Source: Chryseosolibacter histidinae (GTDB taxonomy: Bacteria; Bacteroidota; Bacteroidia; Cytophagales; Cyclobacteriaceae). Taken from it: a DNA stretch of 64,000 nucleotides. Where the stretch lies: NCBI RefSeq assembly GCF_018598225.1, contig NZ_JAHESF010000027.1, positions 1-64,000 on the forward strand. The letters run 5' to 3'. Below are positions 1 to 8,563 of this stretch, piece after piece (the stretch's first letter is position 1; each line of letters starts with the position of its first letter). The translations under genes and the position numbers were made by a program. The notes beneath the pieces were generated by a model that was not told where the DNA came from, searched no databases, and saw nothing but the letters and a program-made list of their open reading frames with translations.

Positions 1-1941
1 CGTGTGAAGATGGTGCTCGACAAGATCAAGTCAGACGGCCTCATCCCCACGCTGGAGACGGTGTTCAAAAAACTTGATGAGCCGCTTCCCCTGGGATATT
101 GCAACGCAGGCGAGGTGATAGCCGTGGGAGAAGGTGTAGAGAGCTTCAAGATCGGAGACCGTGTGGCTTCCAATGGCAACCACGCCGAGATCGTGAGCAT
201 CCCTAAAAACCTGGTGGTCCGCATTCCTGATAATGTTTCATACGAAGAAGCTTCATTTACGGTGATCGGCGCCATCGGCCTGCAGGGCATCAGGTTGCTG
301 AATCCCACCTTCGGCGAAACCGTTGTGGTGGTGGGCCTGGGACTGATCGGCTTGATCACCGGGCAGCTTCTCCGTGCCAATGGCTGCAGGGTGATCGGTC
401 TTGATTTTGACGAAGCCAAAGTGCAGCTGGCAAAAGAGCTGGGCATGGATGGCATCAATGTGTCTGGCGATACAAACTCCGTGGAGGCCGTGATGCAAAG
501 AACGTTTGGGGTAGGCGCAGACGGCGTAATCATCACCGCTTCTTCAAAAAGTGACGATATCATTTCGCAGGCCGCACAGATGTCGCGCAAACGCGGACGT
601 ATCATACTGGTAGGTGTGATCGGGCTTGACATCAGAAGGTCCGATTTTTATGAAAAAGAGCTCTCGTTCCAGGTTTCCTGCTCGTACGGGCCGGGCCGTT
701 ATGACGAAGCCTACGAACAGAAAGGCATTGACTATCCACTGCCTTATGTGCGCTGGACTGAAAAAAGAAATTTCGAAGCAGTTTTGCAGGCGCTTGCCGA
801 TCGCACCCTGAATGTGGGTAAGCTGATCTCTGAAGTGGTAGACCTGGAACAATATAATACCATCTATGGTGCCATCAGCCAGTCGCGATCCATTGCTTCG
901 CTCATCAGGTTCCCGCTCACCGATGCTGAGCCTGCGCGCAAAGTGGCTGTTAGCGGAAGCGTTACCTATACGCCGCGTCAGCCCGTGTTGGGTGTGATCG
1001 GTGCCGGTAACTTTACAAAAATGGTGATCGTGCCCACCCTCAGGAAACTGAACGCCCAGCTCAAGTACATCGCCAGCGACAAGGGACTCACGGGCACCAT
1101 GCTGGCCAAGAAGTATAACATCGGCTACTCCACCACCGACTATAAAGAAATACTCTCCGACGCGGAAGTGAACACCGTGCTCATCACGGTAAGACATAAC
1201 CTCCATGCAAAACTCTGTCTCGAGGCGATCCAGGCAGGCAAAAATGTTTTTGTTGAAAAACCGCTCGCCCTTCACCGCGAAGAAGTTGACCAGATCAAAG
1301 CCGCGCTCGGTCAGCATCCTGCAAGCTCGCTCACGGTGGGCTTCAACAGACGGTTCTCGCCATTTGCTGTGATGGCCAAAGAGCTTCTGCGGGGCTCGTC
1401 TGCCATGCAGGTGATCTGCACCATGAACGCCGGCGCCATTCCCGCCAACTCGTGGGTGCACGATATGCAGGTGGGCGGAGGCCGCATCATCGGAGAGGCG
1501 TGCCACCTTATAGACCTGATCACTTATTTCACGGGCAGCCTGGTGGAAGAAGTGGTAATGTCGGCTTTGGGAACAGACCCACGCGAAAATACTGACAACG
1601 CCGTGATCACCATCAAGTACAAGAATGGATCGCAGGGTGTTATCAACTATTTCGCCAACGGCAGCAAGGCCTATTCCAAAGAACGTGTGGAGGTCTACAG
1701 CGAAGGCAGAACCATCGTGATAGACAACTACCGCAAGATGAAGTGTTACGGCTTCAGCAAGAGTGGTATGAGCTCATCGCAGGATAAAGGACACAAGAAC
1801 CAGTTTGAGCTTTTCCTGAAAAAGATCCAGCAGGGCGAAAAAGTGCTGATCCCTGCGTCGGAGATCCTGAACACGTCGTATGCGGCGCTGGCTGCGCTCG
1901 AGTCATTGAAAACCCGTCAATGGGTGAAGGTTGATGATTGA
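1..1941 (+). CDS. Bi-domain oxidoreductase (Zn-alcohol dehydrogenase-like + Gfo/Idh/MocA), 5' truncated by window edge
   Basis: The frame is open to the first base, so the N-terminus lies outside the window; family members carry roughly 60 more residues. Visible residues 1-310 are the zinc-less part of a medium-chain dehydrogenase, with a Rossmann motif VVGLGLIGL near 110-117. From about residue 325 a Gfo/Idh/MocA domain begins (GVIGAGNFTKM), with the diagnostic VEKPLA motif near 420. Such fusions occur in cell-surface polysaccharide clusters next to heparinase-like proteins, as here; oxidation or epimerisation of a sugar nucleotide is the inferred role, the substrate is unknown. The stop overlaps the next gene by 8 bases, so the two are probably co-translated. 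Confidence 0.85.
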   Translation, partial: RVKMVLDKIKSDGLIPTLETVFKKLDEPLPLGYCNAGEVIAVGEGVESFKIGDRVASNGNHAEIVSIPKNLVVRIPDNVSYEEASFTVIGAIGLQGIRLLNPTFGETVVVVGLGLIGLITGQLLRANGCRVIGLDFDEAKVQLAKELGMDGINVSGDTNSVEAVMQRTFGVGADGVIITASSKSDDIISQAAQMSRKRGRIILVGVIGLDIRRSDFYEKELSFQVSCSYGPGRYDEAYEQKGIDYPLPYVRWTEKRNFEAVLQALADRTLNVGKLISEVVDLEQYNTIYGAISQSRSIASLIRFPLTDAEPARKVAVSGSVTYTPRQPVLGVIGAGNFTKMVIVPTLRKLNAQLKYIASDKGLTGTMLAKKYNIGYSTTDYKEILSDAEVNTVLITVRHNLHAKLCLEAIQAGKNVFVEKPLALHREEVDQIKAALGQHPASSLTVGFNRRFSPFAVMAKELLRGSSAMQVICTMNAGAIPANSWVHDMQVGGGRIIGEACHLIDLITYFTGSLVEEVVMSALGTDPRENTDNAVITIKYKNGSQGVINYFANGSKAYSKERVEVYSEGRTIVIDNYRKMKCYGFSKSGMSSSQDKGHKNQFELFLKKIQQGEKVLIPASEILNTSYAALAALESLKTRQWVKVDD

Positions 1942-3526
1942 TCGCCTGATCAGAATATTCCATACCCTGCGTTACCTGAAGCCGGTACAGCTTTATTACA
2001 GGGTGTATTTTGTGCTTGCCAGGAAGCGTGTTGTTTCCTTTTTTAAAAAGAAGCTTGACGATGCCGTGCCGTTGTCTGTGGCAAAGCTCACATTGCATCC
2101 TTTCAGCATCCATCATGCCGTGCCCGAAGGCAACAGGTTTGTGTTCCTCAATCTTGAAAAGGATTTTGGTGCGCGGGTGGACTGGAATTATGCTGCTAAC
2201 GGCAAGTTGTGGAATTACAAGCTGAACTATTTCGAGTTTGTCAACGATGAAAAAATAGACAAAGCCTACGCCCTGGCCCTCATCACCGATTATTGCAAGG
2301 CGATGAAGAACATCGACTGGGGTCTCGAGCCTTACCCCATCTCGCTCAGGGGCATGAACTGGATCAGGTTCTTTGTTACACACAAAATTTCTGACCCGCA
2401 GCTTAACCGCGCCCTGTATTGGCAGTTCAAAATGTTGTACTACACGGTTGAGTATCATCTGCTGGGAAACCACCTGATGGAAAATGGTTTCGCGTTGCTG
2501 TTCGGCGCCTATTACTTCCGTGATGAGAAATTTTACAAAAAGGCTACGCGCATTTTGAAGACAGAGCTGGCGGAACAGACTCTTGCTGACGGCGCACACT
2601 TCGAGCGCTCGCCCATGTATCATTGTATTTTGCTGCACCGCGTGCTCGATGCGTATAACCTTGTGGCCAGCAACCCATGGAAGCAGGACGAGCTGCAGAC
2701 AATATTGAAACAAAAAGCAGCGGTGATGGCCGGGTGGCTGAAGCAGATGCAGTTCAGCAATGGCGACCTGCCCCAGGTGAACGATACGGTTGAGCATGAG
2801 TGCGAGCCGTCAGTGCTTTTCCAGTATGCGCAGGCGTTAGGAATACAACCGCAAACCACGGCACTCGGCGAATCCGGATACCGGATGATCCGCACACCAC
2901 GCTTCGAGCTGCTGATAGATGTAGGCAATATCGGTCCCGATTATATACCGGGCCATGCGCACAGCGACACCTTCAGCTTCATTCTTTACGTAGACGGAGC
3001 CCCGCAGCTGGTGGAGACGGGAACAAGCACTTACCTGCCAGGAGAGAGAAGACATCTGGAGCGTACCACGGCATCGCACAATACCGTGGCCGTTGCAAAA
3101 TGTGAGCAAAGTGATGTGTGGAGCACCTTCAGGGTTGGCAGGCGCGCGAAAGTGATCTCATTAAAAGAAGAAGCGAATGCAGTGACCGCCACTCATGACG
3201 GATACCGTTCCATCGGCGTCCTGCATGAAAGATCATGGACGTGGACCAATGATTCGATCACGATCACAGATAAAGTTACGGGTAACAAAAGTGCGGAAGC
3301 TTATATCCATTTTCCGCCAGGTGTGCAGCCCAGGATGTTAGATGCCGGCAAGATCGACGCTGGTTTCTTTTTCATCGGGCTGGCAAACCACACACAGGCG
3401 TCCGTTGGCGAGTACCTGATGGCCGCAGGGTTCAACAAGCTTGAGCGTTGCGCCTGCCTCAATATTCAATTCACTGACAGATTAGAAACAAAGATCAGTT
3501 TGCACGCGCCGGGGCAACTTCGATGA
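1934..3526 (+). CDS. Heparinase II/III family protein (alginate lyase-like)
   Basis: About 530 residues. The N-terminal half is a helical toroid region (YYRV, NHLMENGFALLFGAYYF), and the C-terminal half has the heparinase II/III beta-sandwich signature (GHAHSDTFSF, then TSTYLPGERRHLERTTASHNTV). No clear signal peptide is seen. The ATG at 1934 overlaps the upstream stop; a TTG three bases earlier is also in frame. Known homologues cleave uronic-acid polysaccharides or act in polymer assembly in WbpB/heparinase-type clusters. Coupling to the oxidoreductase suggests exopolysaccharide production or turnover. The 3' end overlaps the converging glycosyltransferase gene by 32 bases. Confidence 0.82.
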   Translation: MIDRLIRIFHTLRYLKPVQLYYRVYFVLARKRVVSFFKKKLDDAVPLSVAKLTLHPFSIHHAVPEGNRFVFLNLEKDFGARVDWNYAANGKLWNYKLNYFEFVNDEKIDKAYALALITDYCKAMKNIDWGLEPYPISLRGMNWIRFFVTHKISDPQLNRALYWQFKMLYYTVEYHLLGNHLMENGFALLFGAYYFRDEKFYKKATRILKTELAEQTLADGAHFERSPMYHCILLHRVLDAYNLVASNPWKQDELQTILKQKAAVMAGWLKQMQFSNGDLPQVNDTVEHECEPSVLFQYAQALGIQPQTTALGESGYRMIRTPRFELLIDVGNIGPDYIPGHAHSDTFSFILYVDGAPQLVETGTSTYLPGERRHLERTTASHNTVAVAKCEQSDVWSTFRVGRRAKVISLKEEANAVTATHDGYRSIGVLHERSWTWTNDSITITDKVTGNKSAEAYIHFPPGVQPRMLDAGKIDAGFFFIGLANHTQASVGEYLMAAGFNKLERCACLNIQFTDRLETKISLHAPGQLR

Positions 3527-4721
3527 TAGCCTTCAGCATATCGCCGGCAAGTTTTCTCCGGTCGTAATCACGCGCCAGGTTGCGGCATCCTTCTGCGTAG
3601 TCTACCTCGCCTGTTGTGATGTTGCGCCTTAGCACCGAAAGTTTTTCGAGGAAGTCGGTCTCATCTTCAGGTTCGAAGCAAACGCCGGCGTGATACTGTG
3701 TGATGATCTTCTGCGTTTCACCTTTCAATCCGAGAAAGATCGGCTTGTTCATGGCGGCCGTCTCGAAGATCTTGGAGGGGATCACATTTTCGAAGGTACT
3801 TGACTTGCGTAAAGGAACCAGGGCTACGTCGAGCACGGAAAGATAATCGGGCACCTGGTTTTTTGGTACCGGATCGAGAAAGATGAAGTTCTCCAGGCCG
3901 AGCTCGCGGGTTCTTCTGATCAGGTTGTTTTTCTCAGCACCATCGCCGATAAATAAAAAACGGATGTCGTTGTCTGTGATCTTCTTGGCTGTTTTTACAA
4001 TGAAATCAAGCCCATGCGCCAGGCCGTGCGTGCCGATGTAACCAATCACGAAATCGCGCTGCAGGTTGAGCTGCCGGAGTATGTCCTGGTTTTTGCTGCG
4101 GGGCTGGAACCGGCTTGTTTCAACACCGTTCTTGATCACCACTATTTTGTCAGGAGAAATGCCGCGTGATGAAATGTTCTCTTTGAATGAGTCGGTAACC
4201 ACGACCAGCCTGTCTGCCTGTCTGTAGAGGAACAGTTCCAGTTTTTCGAGCGCGCGGATGATGGAGCTGGTCTTGATCGCGTTAACAGCCTGGATCGATT
4301 CAGGCCAGAGATCACGCACCTCCATGATCCATTTTCTGCGTTTAAAAAAAGATAAAAAAAATCCGGATAACGCCGTGAAGAATTGGGGGGAGGTGGCGAT
4401 AATGACGTCACATTTAACGAACAAACCGGCTATAAACGAGCTGAAGGCAAAACTTAAAAAGTCGAGTGATCTTTTTACCGCTCCTTTGTTTGGCGCAATA
4501 AAGGTCCAGACCCTGATAACATTGATCCCATCCATGGTTTCTTTGGAATAGAGTTTGTTTTTATATCCCTCGTAGACCTTGCCCATGGGGAAATTCGGGA
4601 AACAAGTGATCACGGTCACCTTATGCCCGGCCTTTACCCATTCCCTGCAATGCTCAAACGTTCGCGACGCGGGAGCATTGAATTCCGGAGGAAAATTGTC
4701 CGTCAAAAAAAGAATGGTCAT
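3495..4721 (-). CDS. Glycosyltransferase family 4 (WbuB-like)
   Basis: 408 residues from the ATG at 4721 (a GTG six codons upstream is less likely). The N-terminal domain starts TILFLTDNFPPEFNAPASRTFEH and holds MEVRDLWPESI; the C-terminal GT-B domain has VIKNGVE, GYIGTHGLAHGLD and the E-x7-E-like region VIPSKIFETAAMNKPIFLGLKGE. The arrangement matches WbuB-type transferases that add an N-acetyl amino sugar to an undecaprenyl-linked glycan. It is transcribed towards the heparinase gene and away from the wecA-like gene, so the locus as a whole looks like lipid-linked polysaccharide synthesis. Acceptor and donor cannot be told from sequence. Confidence 0.85.
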   Translation of the reverse strand: MTILFLTDNFPPEFNAPASRTFEHCREWVKAGHKVTVITCFPNFPMGKVYEGYKNKLYSKETMDGINVIRVWTFIAPNKGAVKRSLDFLSFAFSSFIAGLFVKCDVIIATSPQFFTALSGFFLSFFKRRKWIMEVRDLWPESIQAVNAIKTSSIIRALEKLELFLYRQADRLVVVTDSFKENISSRGISPDKIVVIKNGVETSRFQPRSKNQDILRQLNLQRDFVIGYIGTHGLAHGLDFIVKTAKKITDNDIRFLFIGDGAEKNNLIRRTRELGLENFIFLDPVPKNQVPDYLSVLDVALVPLRKSSTFENVIPSKIFETAAMNKPIFLGLKGETQKIITQYHAGVCFEPEDETDFLEKLSVLRRNITTGEVDYAEGCRNLARDYDRRKLAGDMLKAIIEVAPARAN

Positions 4722-4741
4722 GTTATTTCTGTAACGCACGG

Positions 4742-4749
4742 CAAAACTA
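4742..4749 (-). promoter_or_regulatory. Candidate -7 box for the glycosyltransferase gene
   Basis: On the minus strand this reads TAGTTTTG, a match to the Bacteroidota -7 consensus TAnnTTTG, and would give a leader of about 14 bases to the ATG at 4721. No good -33 box is seen. Confidence 0.35.
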
Positions 4750-4889
4750 TACTTTTAGGATCAATCTGAAATGAAAATCTCCGGGGATAACCTACTTTAG
4801 AGAAATCCAGGATTGTAAAATAAAAATATACAGGAGATCGGGAGCGATTTCCAACTGATGGTCAATAAGAAAGACTTAATGGAGAATTC

Positions 4890-4918
4890 TTTGAATTTGA
4901 TTAGTTTCCTTAATTTTG
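4890..4918 (+). promoter_or_regulatory. Bacteroidota-type promoter of the wecA-like gene
   Basis: TTTG at 4890-4893 and TAATTTTG at 4911-4918 are separated by 17 bases, matching the Bacteroidota -33/-7 consensus. Transcription would start near 4925, leaving a very short leader before the ATG at 4936. Confidence 0.55.
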
Positions 4919-4935
4919 GCCCCAGACCCTGAATT

Positions 4936-6000
4936 ATGACCATTCAGCTAGCAGCAGCTATTACATCTTTTGTCATTTCCTTTCTGATCCTGCCGATCAT
5001 AATCAAATATTCGTTAAAGAAAAATCTTGTTGATATTCCCGGAAGACGTAAGATCCATAAAAAGGTAACCCCTTCGATGGGTGGTATTGCCATTTTTTGT
5101 GGATTTTTTATTTCTACACTTATCTGGCTTGACTTTCAGAGCTGGGGATATATAAAATTCATTCTCGTAGCTCTTTTTGTGATCTTCTTTATCGGCGTCA
5201 GAGACGATCTTGTGCCCTTGAGGCCGATGCTCAAGCTCATGGGACAGATCATGTCTGCCTGCCTGCTGATCTTTTTGTTCGACCTGAAGCTTAAATCACT
5301 TTACGGACTGTTCGGCATCTACGAGCTGCCCGAAGTAGTGAGCTTTCTCCTGACACTGTTCACCATCATCATCATCACCAATTCGTTCAACCTGATCGAC
5401 GGGCTCGACGGGCTGGCCGGAACCATTGCCAGCATCGCGCTTTTTGCCTTCGGTACCTGGTTTTTTCTGATCGGCGATACCATTTTCGCCATATTTTCAT
5501 TTACCATGCTGGGGGCTATTTTCTCGTTCCTCATCTTTAACTGGGAACCCTCGGAGGTGTTTATGGGCGACACGGGAGCCCTGGTCATCGGCATGCTGCT
5601 GGCGATCCTGGCCATCCATTTTATCAATGTGAACTACGCTCTTCCGGTAGAAAATCCGTACAAGTTCAACGCCTCCGTTGCTACAGCCGCCTGCTTCATC
5701 ATCATCCCGCTGGTAGATACCTCACGCATCATCATCCTGCGGTTGTTGAAAGGACAGTCGCCCTTCAAACCCGATAAAAGCCATATCCATCACGCCATCA
5801 TGAGGCTGGGCAAAACCCATAGCCAAACTACCATCATCCTGGCCACAGCGCAGGTGTTCTACATCGTTATGGCGCTGCTGTTCAACAACATCGGCGATAA
5901 GTTCATGATCCTGGGTGTGGTTGTGGTATCCGTCATCTTAAGCGTGATCCTCGACAGGCTCATCCTCAAGAAGCTCGACGTAAAGGAAGTGCCGGAATAA
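4936..6000 (+). CDS. Undecaprenyl-phosphate glycosyl-1-phosphate transferase (WecA/TagO/MraY family)
   Basis: 354 residues with about ten or eleven hydrophobic membrane segments. The polyprenyl-phosphate hexose-1-phosphate transferase motifs are all present: DD at residues 90-91, NLIDGLDG at 152-159, FMGDTGAL near 209-216 and the cytoplasmic histidine loop DKSHIHHAIMRLG near 280-292. The protein should link a sugar-1-phosphate (GlcNAc-type in WecA/TagO) to undecaprenyl phosphate at the inner membrane and so start glycan assembly. The HIHH loop favours WecA/TagO over MraY. It lies next to glycan genes and has its own promoter. Confidence 0.88.
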   Translation: MTIQLAAAITSFVISFLILPIIIKYSLKKNLVDIPGRRKIHKKVTPSMGGIAIFCGFFISTLIWLDFQSWGYIKFILVALFVIFFIGVRDDLVPLRPMLKLMGQIMSACLLIFLFDLKLKSLYGLFGIYELPEVVSFLLTLFTIIIITNSFNLIDGLDGLAGTIASIALFAFGTWFFLIGDTIFAIFSFTMLGAIFSFLIFNWEPSEVFMGDTGALVIGMLLAILAIHFINVNYALPVENPYKFNASVATAACFIIIPLVDTSRIIILRLLKGQSPFKPDKSHIHHAIMRLGKTHSQTTIILATAQVFYIVMALLFNNIGDKFMILGVVVVSVILSVILDRLILKKLDVKEVPE

Positions 6001-6046
6001 GCCGCCACGCTGCCTCCCGGAACTGGTGCGTTCTCGATCAAAATAC

Positions 6047-6054
6047 TATTTTTG
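6047..6054 (+). promoter_or_regulatory. Candidate -7 box for pheS
   Basis: TATTTTTG fits TAnnTTTG and lies 16 bases upstream of the pheS ATG at 6071. A -33 box is not evident. Confidence 0.4.
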
Positions 6055-6070
6055 CACCATTACACTGGGA

Positions 6071-7108
6071 ATGGAAAACAAAATCAAAAGTCTGCTGAAC
6101 GAAGTCACGGCCTTCACCGCCAAGACCAAACAAGACCTGGAGACATTCAGGCTGAAGTACATCAGCCGTAAGGGCGCGCTGGGCGACCTCTTTGAAGAGC
6201 TCAAGCAGATCCCTGCTGAACAAAAAAAGCAGGCAGGTAAGATCCTGAACGAGCTCAAGCAGGCAGCCGAGGGCAAGTTTGCCGAGCTCACGCAGCTACT
6301 GGAATCCAGTGCGCAGACCACCACCGATATCGATCTTACGTTGCCGTCAGTGCCCAACAAGGTGGGAAACCTCCATCCCCTCACGCTGACCAAATACAGG
6401 ATCATCGAGATCTTCGAACGCCTGGGCTTTAACGTTGCCGACGGACCGGAAATAGAAGACGATTGGCATAATTTCTCTGCGCTGAACTTTCCGCCCGATC
6501 ACCCTGCACGCGAAATGCAGGATACCTTCTTCATCGAAAAAACCAACAAGGAAGGTGGTGATGTGCTGCTGCGTACCCACACCTCCAACGTTCAGATCAG
6601 GCTGCTCGAAAAACAAAAACCCCCTGTGCGTGCCATCATGCCAGGAAGGGTATACAGGAACGAAGCCATCTCCGCGCGGGCGCACTGTTTCTTTCACCAG
6701 GTAGAAGGACTTTACGTCGATAGAAATGTAAGCTTTGCCGACCTCAAGCAGACGTTGTTTCACTTTGCCAAAGAAATGTATGGCAAGGATATCAAGCTGC
6801 GCCTGAGGCCGTCGTTCTTTCCGTTTACAGAACCCAGCGCCGAGATCGATGTTACCTGCCTCATCTGCAAGGGAGAAGGTTGCGTGGTATGCAAACGCAG
6901 TGGCTGGGTGGAGATTGCCGGTGCCGGTATGGTGCATCCGAACGTGCTGCGCAACTGCGGCATAGACCCCGAAGAGTTCACAGGTTTTGCGTTTGGTATG
7001 GGCATCGAACGGGTTACACAGCTGCGCTACCAGGTGAACGACCTCAGACTTTATTCAGAGAACGATATCCGTTTTCTGCGCCAATTCCATACTGAAGGAA
7101 CTACATGA
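6071..7108 (+). CDS. pheS: Phenylalanyl-tRNA synthetase alpha subunit
   Basis: 345 residues from the ATG at 6071; a frame extension upstream to 6026 has no family support and runs through the -7 box. Residues 1-85 form the coiled-coil tRNA-binding arm. The class II catalytic core follows, with HPLTLTKYRIIEIF near 102-115, FTEPSAEID at 252-260 and GMGIER at 309-314. A four-cysteine insertion (C263, C266, C271, C274) forms a small zinc-ribbon-like loop as in many PheS proteins. The beta subunit gene is not nearby, so the subunits are encoded apart. The stop overlaps the next start as ATGA. Confidence 0.96.
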   Translation: MENKIKSLLNEVTAFTAKTKQDLETFRLKYISRKGALGDLFEELKQIPAEQKKQAGKILNELKQAAEGKFAELTQLLESSAQTTTDIDLTLPSVPNKVGNLHPLTLTKYRIIEIFERLGFNVADGPEIEDDWHNFSALNFPPDHPAREMQDTFFIEKTNKEGGDVLLRTHTSNVQIRLLEKQKPPVRAIMPGRVYRNEAISARAHCFFHQVEGLYVDRNVSFADLKQTLFHFAKEMYGKDIKLRLRPSFFPFTEPSAEIDVTCLICKGEGCVVCKRSGWVEIAGAGMVHPNVLRNCGIDPEEFTGFAFGMGIERVTQLRYQVNDLRLYSENDIRFLRQFHTEGTT

Positions 7109-7962
7109 CCGTTGACGCTATCAAGTCAGTAGCCGTTGTCGGAGCGGGAACCATGGGGCAGGGAATCGCCCAGGTTTGCGCCGCGGCAGGGTACAAAGTT
7201 TTGCTGTACGACATTCAGCCTGACCTGATCAGCAACGCTCTTGAGCGTATCAGAAAAAATCTCGTCACACTGGTAGAGAAGGGTAAGATCACCGCAGCGC
7301 AAAAAGACTCGGTCACAGCGTTGATTACACCCGTGAGCGATTTTCGCCAGCTCCAGGTAGAGCTCGTCATCGAAGCAGTGATCGAAAAGCTCGAGGTGAA
7401 GCAGAAGATCTTCGCCGAGCTCGAGAAGATCAACGACCAGAGCTGTATTCTCACAACCAACACCTCGTCGATCCCCATCACACAGATCGCTGCCTCGCTG
7501 AAATATCCGCAGCGTTTTGCCGGGCTGCACTTCTTCAATCCGGCTCCTGCTATGAAGCTGGTGGAGATCGTAAAAGGTACAGCCACCACAGACGAGACCG
7601 TGCAGCTGTTGTTCCAGTTAGCGCAGAAGCTGTCGAAGCAGGCCGTGCTGGCACAAGATTCGCCTGGGTTTATCGTTAACAGGGTGGCGCGCCATTATTA
7701 CGTTGAGGCGCTGAAGCTGCTGGAAGAGAACGTGGCGGATTTTAAAACCATCGACGCGCTGTTACGGGCAACCGGGTTTAAGATGGGGCCGTTCGAGCTG
7801 ATGGACCTCATTGGTGTTGATGTGAATTTTTCGGTGACCACTTCCATGTTCAACGCCTTTCACCACGATCCGAAGTTCAGGCCCAGCCGCATCCAGCAGC
7901 AGAAAGTTGACGCCGGCCACCACGGACGTAAAACCGGAAAGGGATTCTATGACTACGAGTAA
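7105..7962 (+). CDS. hbd: 3-hydroxybutyryl-CoA dehydrogenase
   Basis: 285 residues. The NAD-binding motif GAGTMGQGIA is at residues 13-22, and the catalytic region HFFNPAPAMKLVEIV is near 142-156 with the expected His. The C-terminal 3HCDH domain (GFIVNRV, GPFELMDLIG) is complete. It should interconvert acetoacetyl-CoA-type 3-ketoacyl-CoA and 3-hydroxyacyl-CoA in the cytoplasm. It starts inside the pheS stop (ATGA) and overlaps the following lipoprotein gene, so translation of the three genes is probably coupled although their functions are unrelated. Confidence 0.93.
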   Translation: MTVDAIKSVAVVGAGTMGQGIAQVCAAAGYKVLLYDIQPDLISNALERIRKNLVTLVEKGKITAAQKDSVTALITPVSDFRQLQVELVIEAVIEKLEVKQKIFAELEKINDQSCILTTNTSSIPITQIAASLKYPQRFAGLHFFNPAPAMKLVEIVKGTATTDETVQLLFQLAQKLSKQAVLAQDSPGFIVNRVARHYYVEALKLLEENVADFKTIDALLRATGFKMGPFELMDLIGVDVNFSVTTSMFNAFHHDPKFRPSRIQQQKVDAGHHGRKTGKGFYDYE

Positions 7963-8422
7963 AGTATTACGCTGCTATAAGAGCCTGCTGTTTTCGCTGA
8001 TCGCGATCTGTCTGCTGATCACGATCAACGCCTGCGAACCCGATCTGTCTGACGACCAGATCCCGCTGGCAACTTTTTCTGACATTCACATCAACCTGAA
8101 CCTGCCGGCCTACAACAACCTGCGCACCGTGGGCGGGTATGTATATCTCAACGATGGCGGCAACAGGGGCATCATCCTTTATCATCAGAGCGCATCGAAC
8201 TTTATCGCTTACGACAGGAACTGCTCGTACCAGCCCAACAACGCCTGCGCCACTGTAGGAATGCACTCATCAACGCTCTACATGGTAGACGATTGCTGCG
8301 GTTCTACCTTCGACCTTGCCACAGGACAGCCCACGGGTGGTGTAGCCTGGCGACCCCTCAGGAAATATCAAACCATCCTGAGCGGTAGTGAGCTGGTGAT
8401 CACAAACTCAATTGTAGAGTAA
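7949..8422 (+). CDS. Putative lipoprotein with Rieske-like C-terminal fold
   Basis: 157 residues from the ATG at 7949, which overlaps the hbd stop by 14 bases; the longer frame from 7907 lacks support. An N-terminal hydrophobic stretch ends in a lipobox-like TINAC, so export and lipidation are likely. The C-terminal part contains YDRNCSY and DDCCGSTFDLATGQPTGG, which resembles the second half of a Rieske domain (Cx2HGxxFD..TG), but the ligand histidines are missing (CSY instead of CxH, CCGS instead of CxxH). It is probably a Rieske-like domain without a classical [2Fe-2S] centre; function unknown. Confidence 0.7.
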   Translation: MTTSKVLRCYKSLLFSLIAICLLITINACEPDLSDDQIPLATFSDIHINLNLPAYNNLRTVGGYVYLNDGGNRGIILYHQSASNFIAYDRNCSYQPNNACATVGMHSSTLYMVDDCCGSTFDLATGQPTGGVAWRPLRKYQTILSGSELVITNSIVE

Positions 8423-8425
8423 ATA

Positions 8426-8562
8426 AGGTACGAAGTCCGGGAAACAAGTACGAGGGACGAGGAACGAAGTACGGGTTAGTACAGCGTAAACCTCCGAATC
8501 GGCAGCCAGATCATGTGCATGACTCAAAACGTTGTCAATTGCCCATTTTCAACTGTCAACTG
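8426..8562. repeat. Convergent spacer with TACGA-type and TTGACA-type word repeats
   Basis: Between the converging lipoprotein and moxR genes. 8426-8481 holds imperfect copies of GGTACGAAGTACGAGGGACG, and 8531-8562 holds TTGTCAATTG...CAACTGTCAACTG. Both word families recur elsewhere in this window. Confidence 0.75.
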
Positions 8563-8563
8563 A

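Noticed and set aside
544-1506. 320-codon minus-strand frame in the oxidoreductase gene
   Set aside because: Antisense to well-conserved Rossmann and Gfo/Idh motifs; no start context or domain.
1754-2797. Long open frame on the minus strand across the oxidoreductase/heparinase junction
   Set aside because: It lies fully antisense to two convincing genes and its protein has no domain; it is a shadow of GC-skewed third codon positions.
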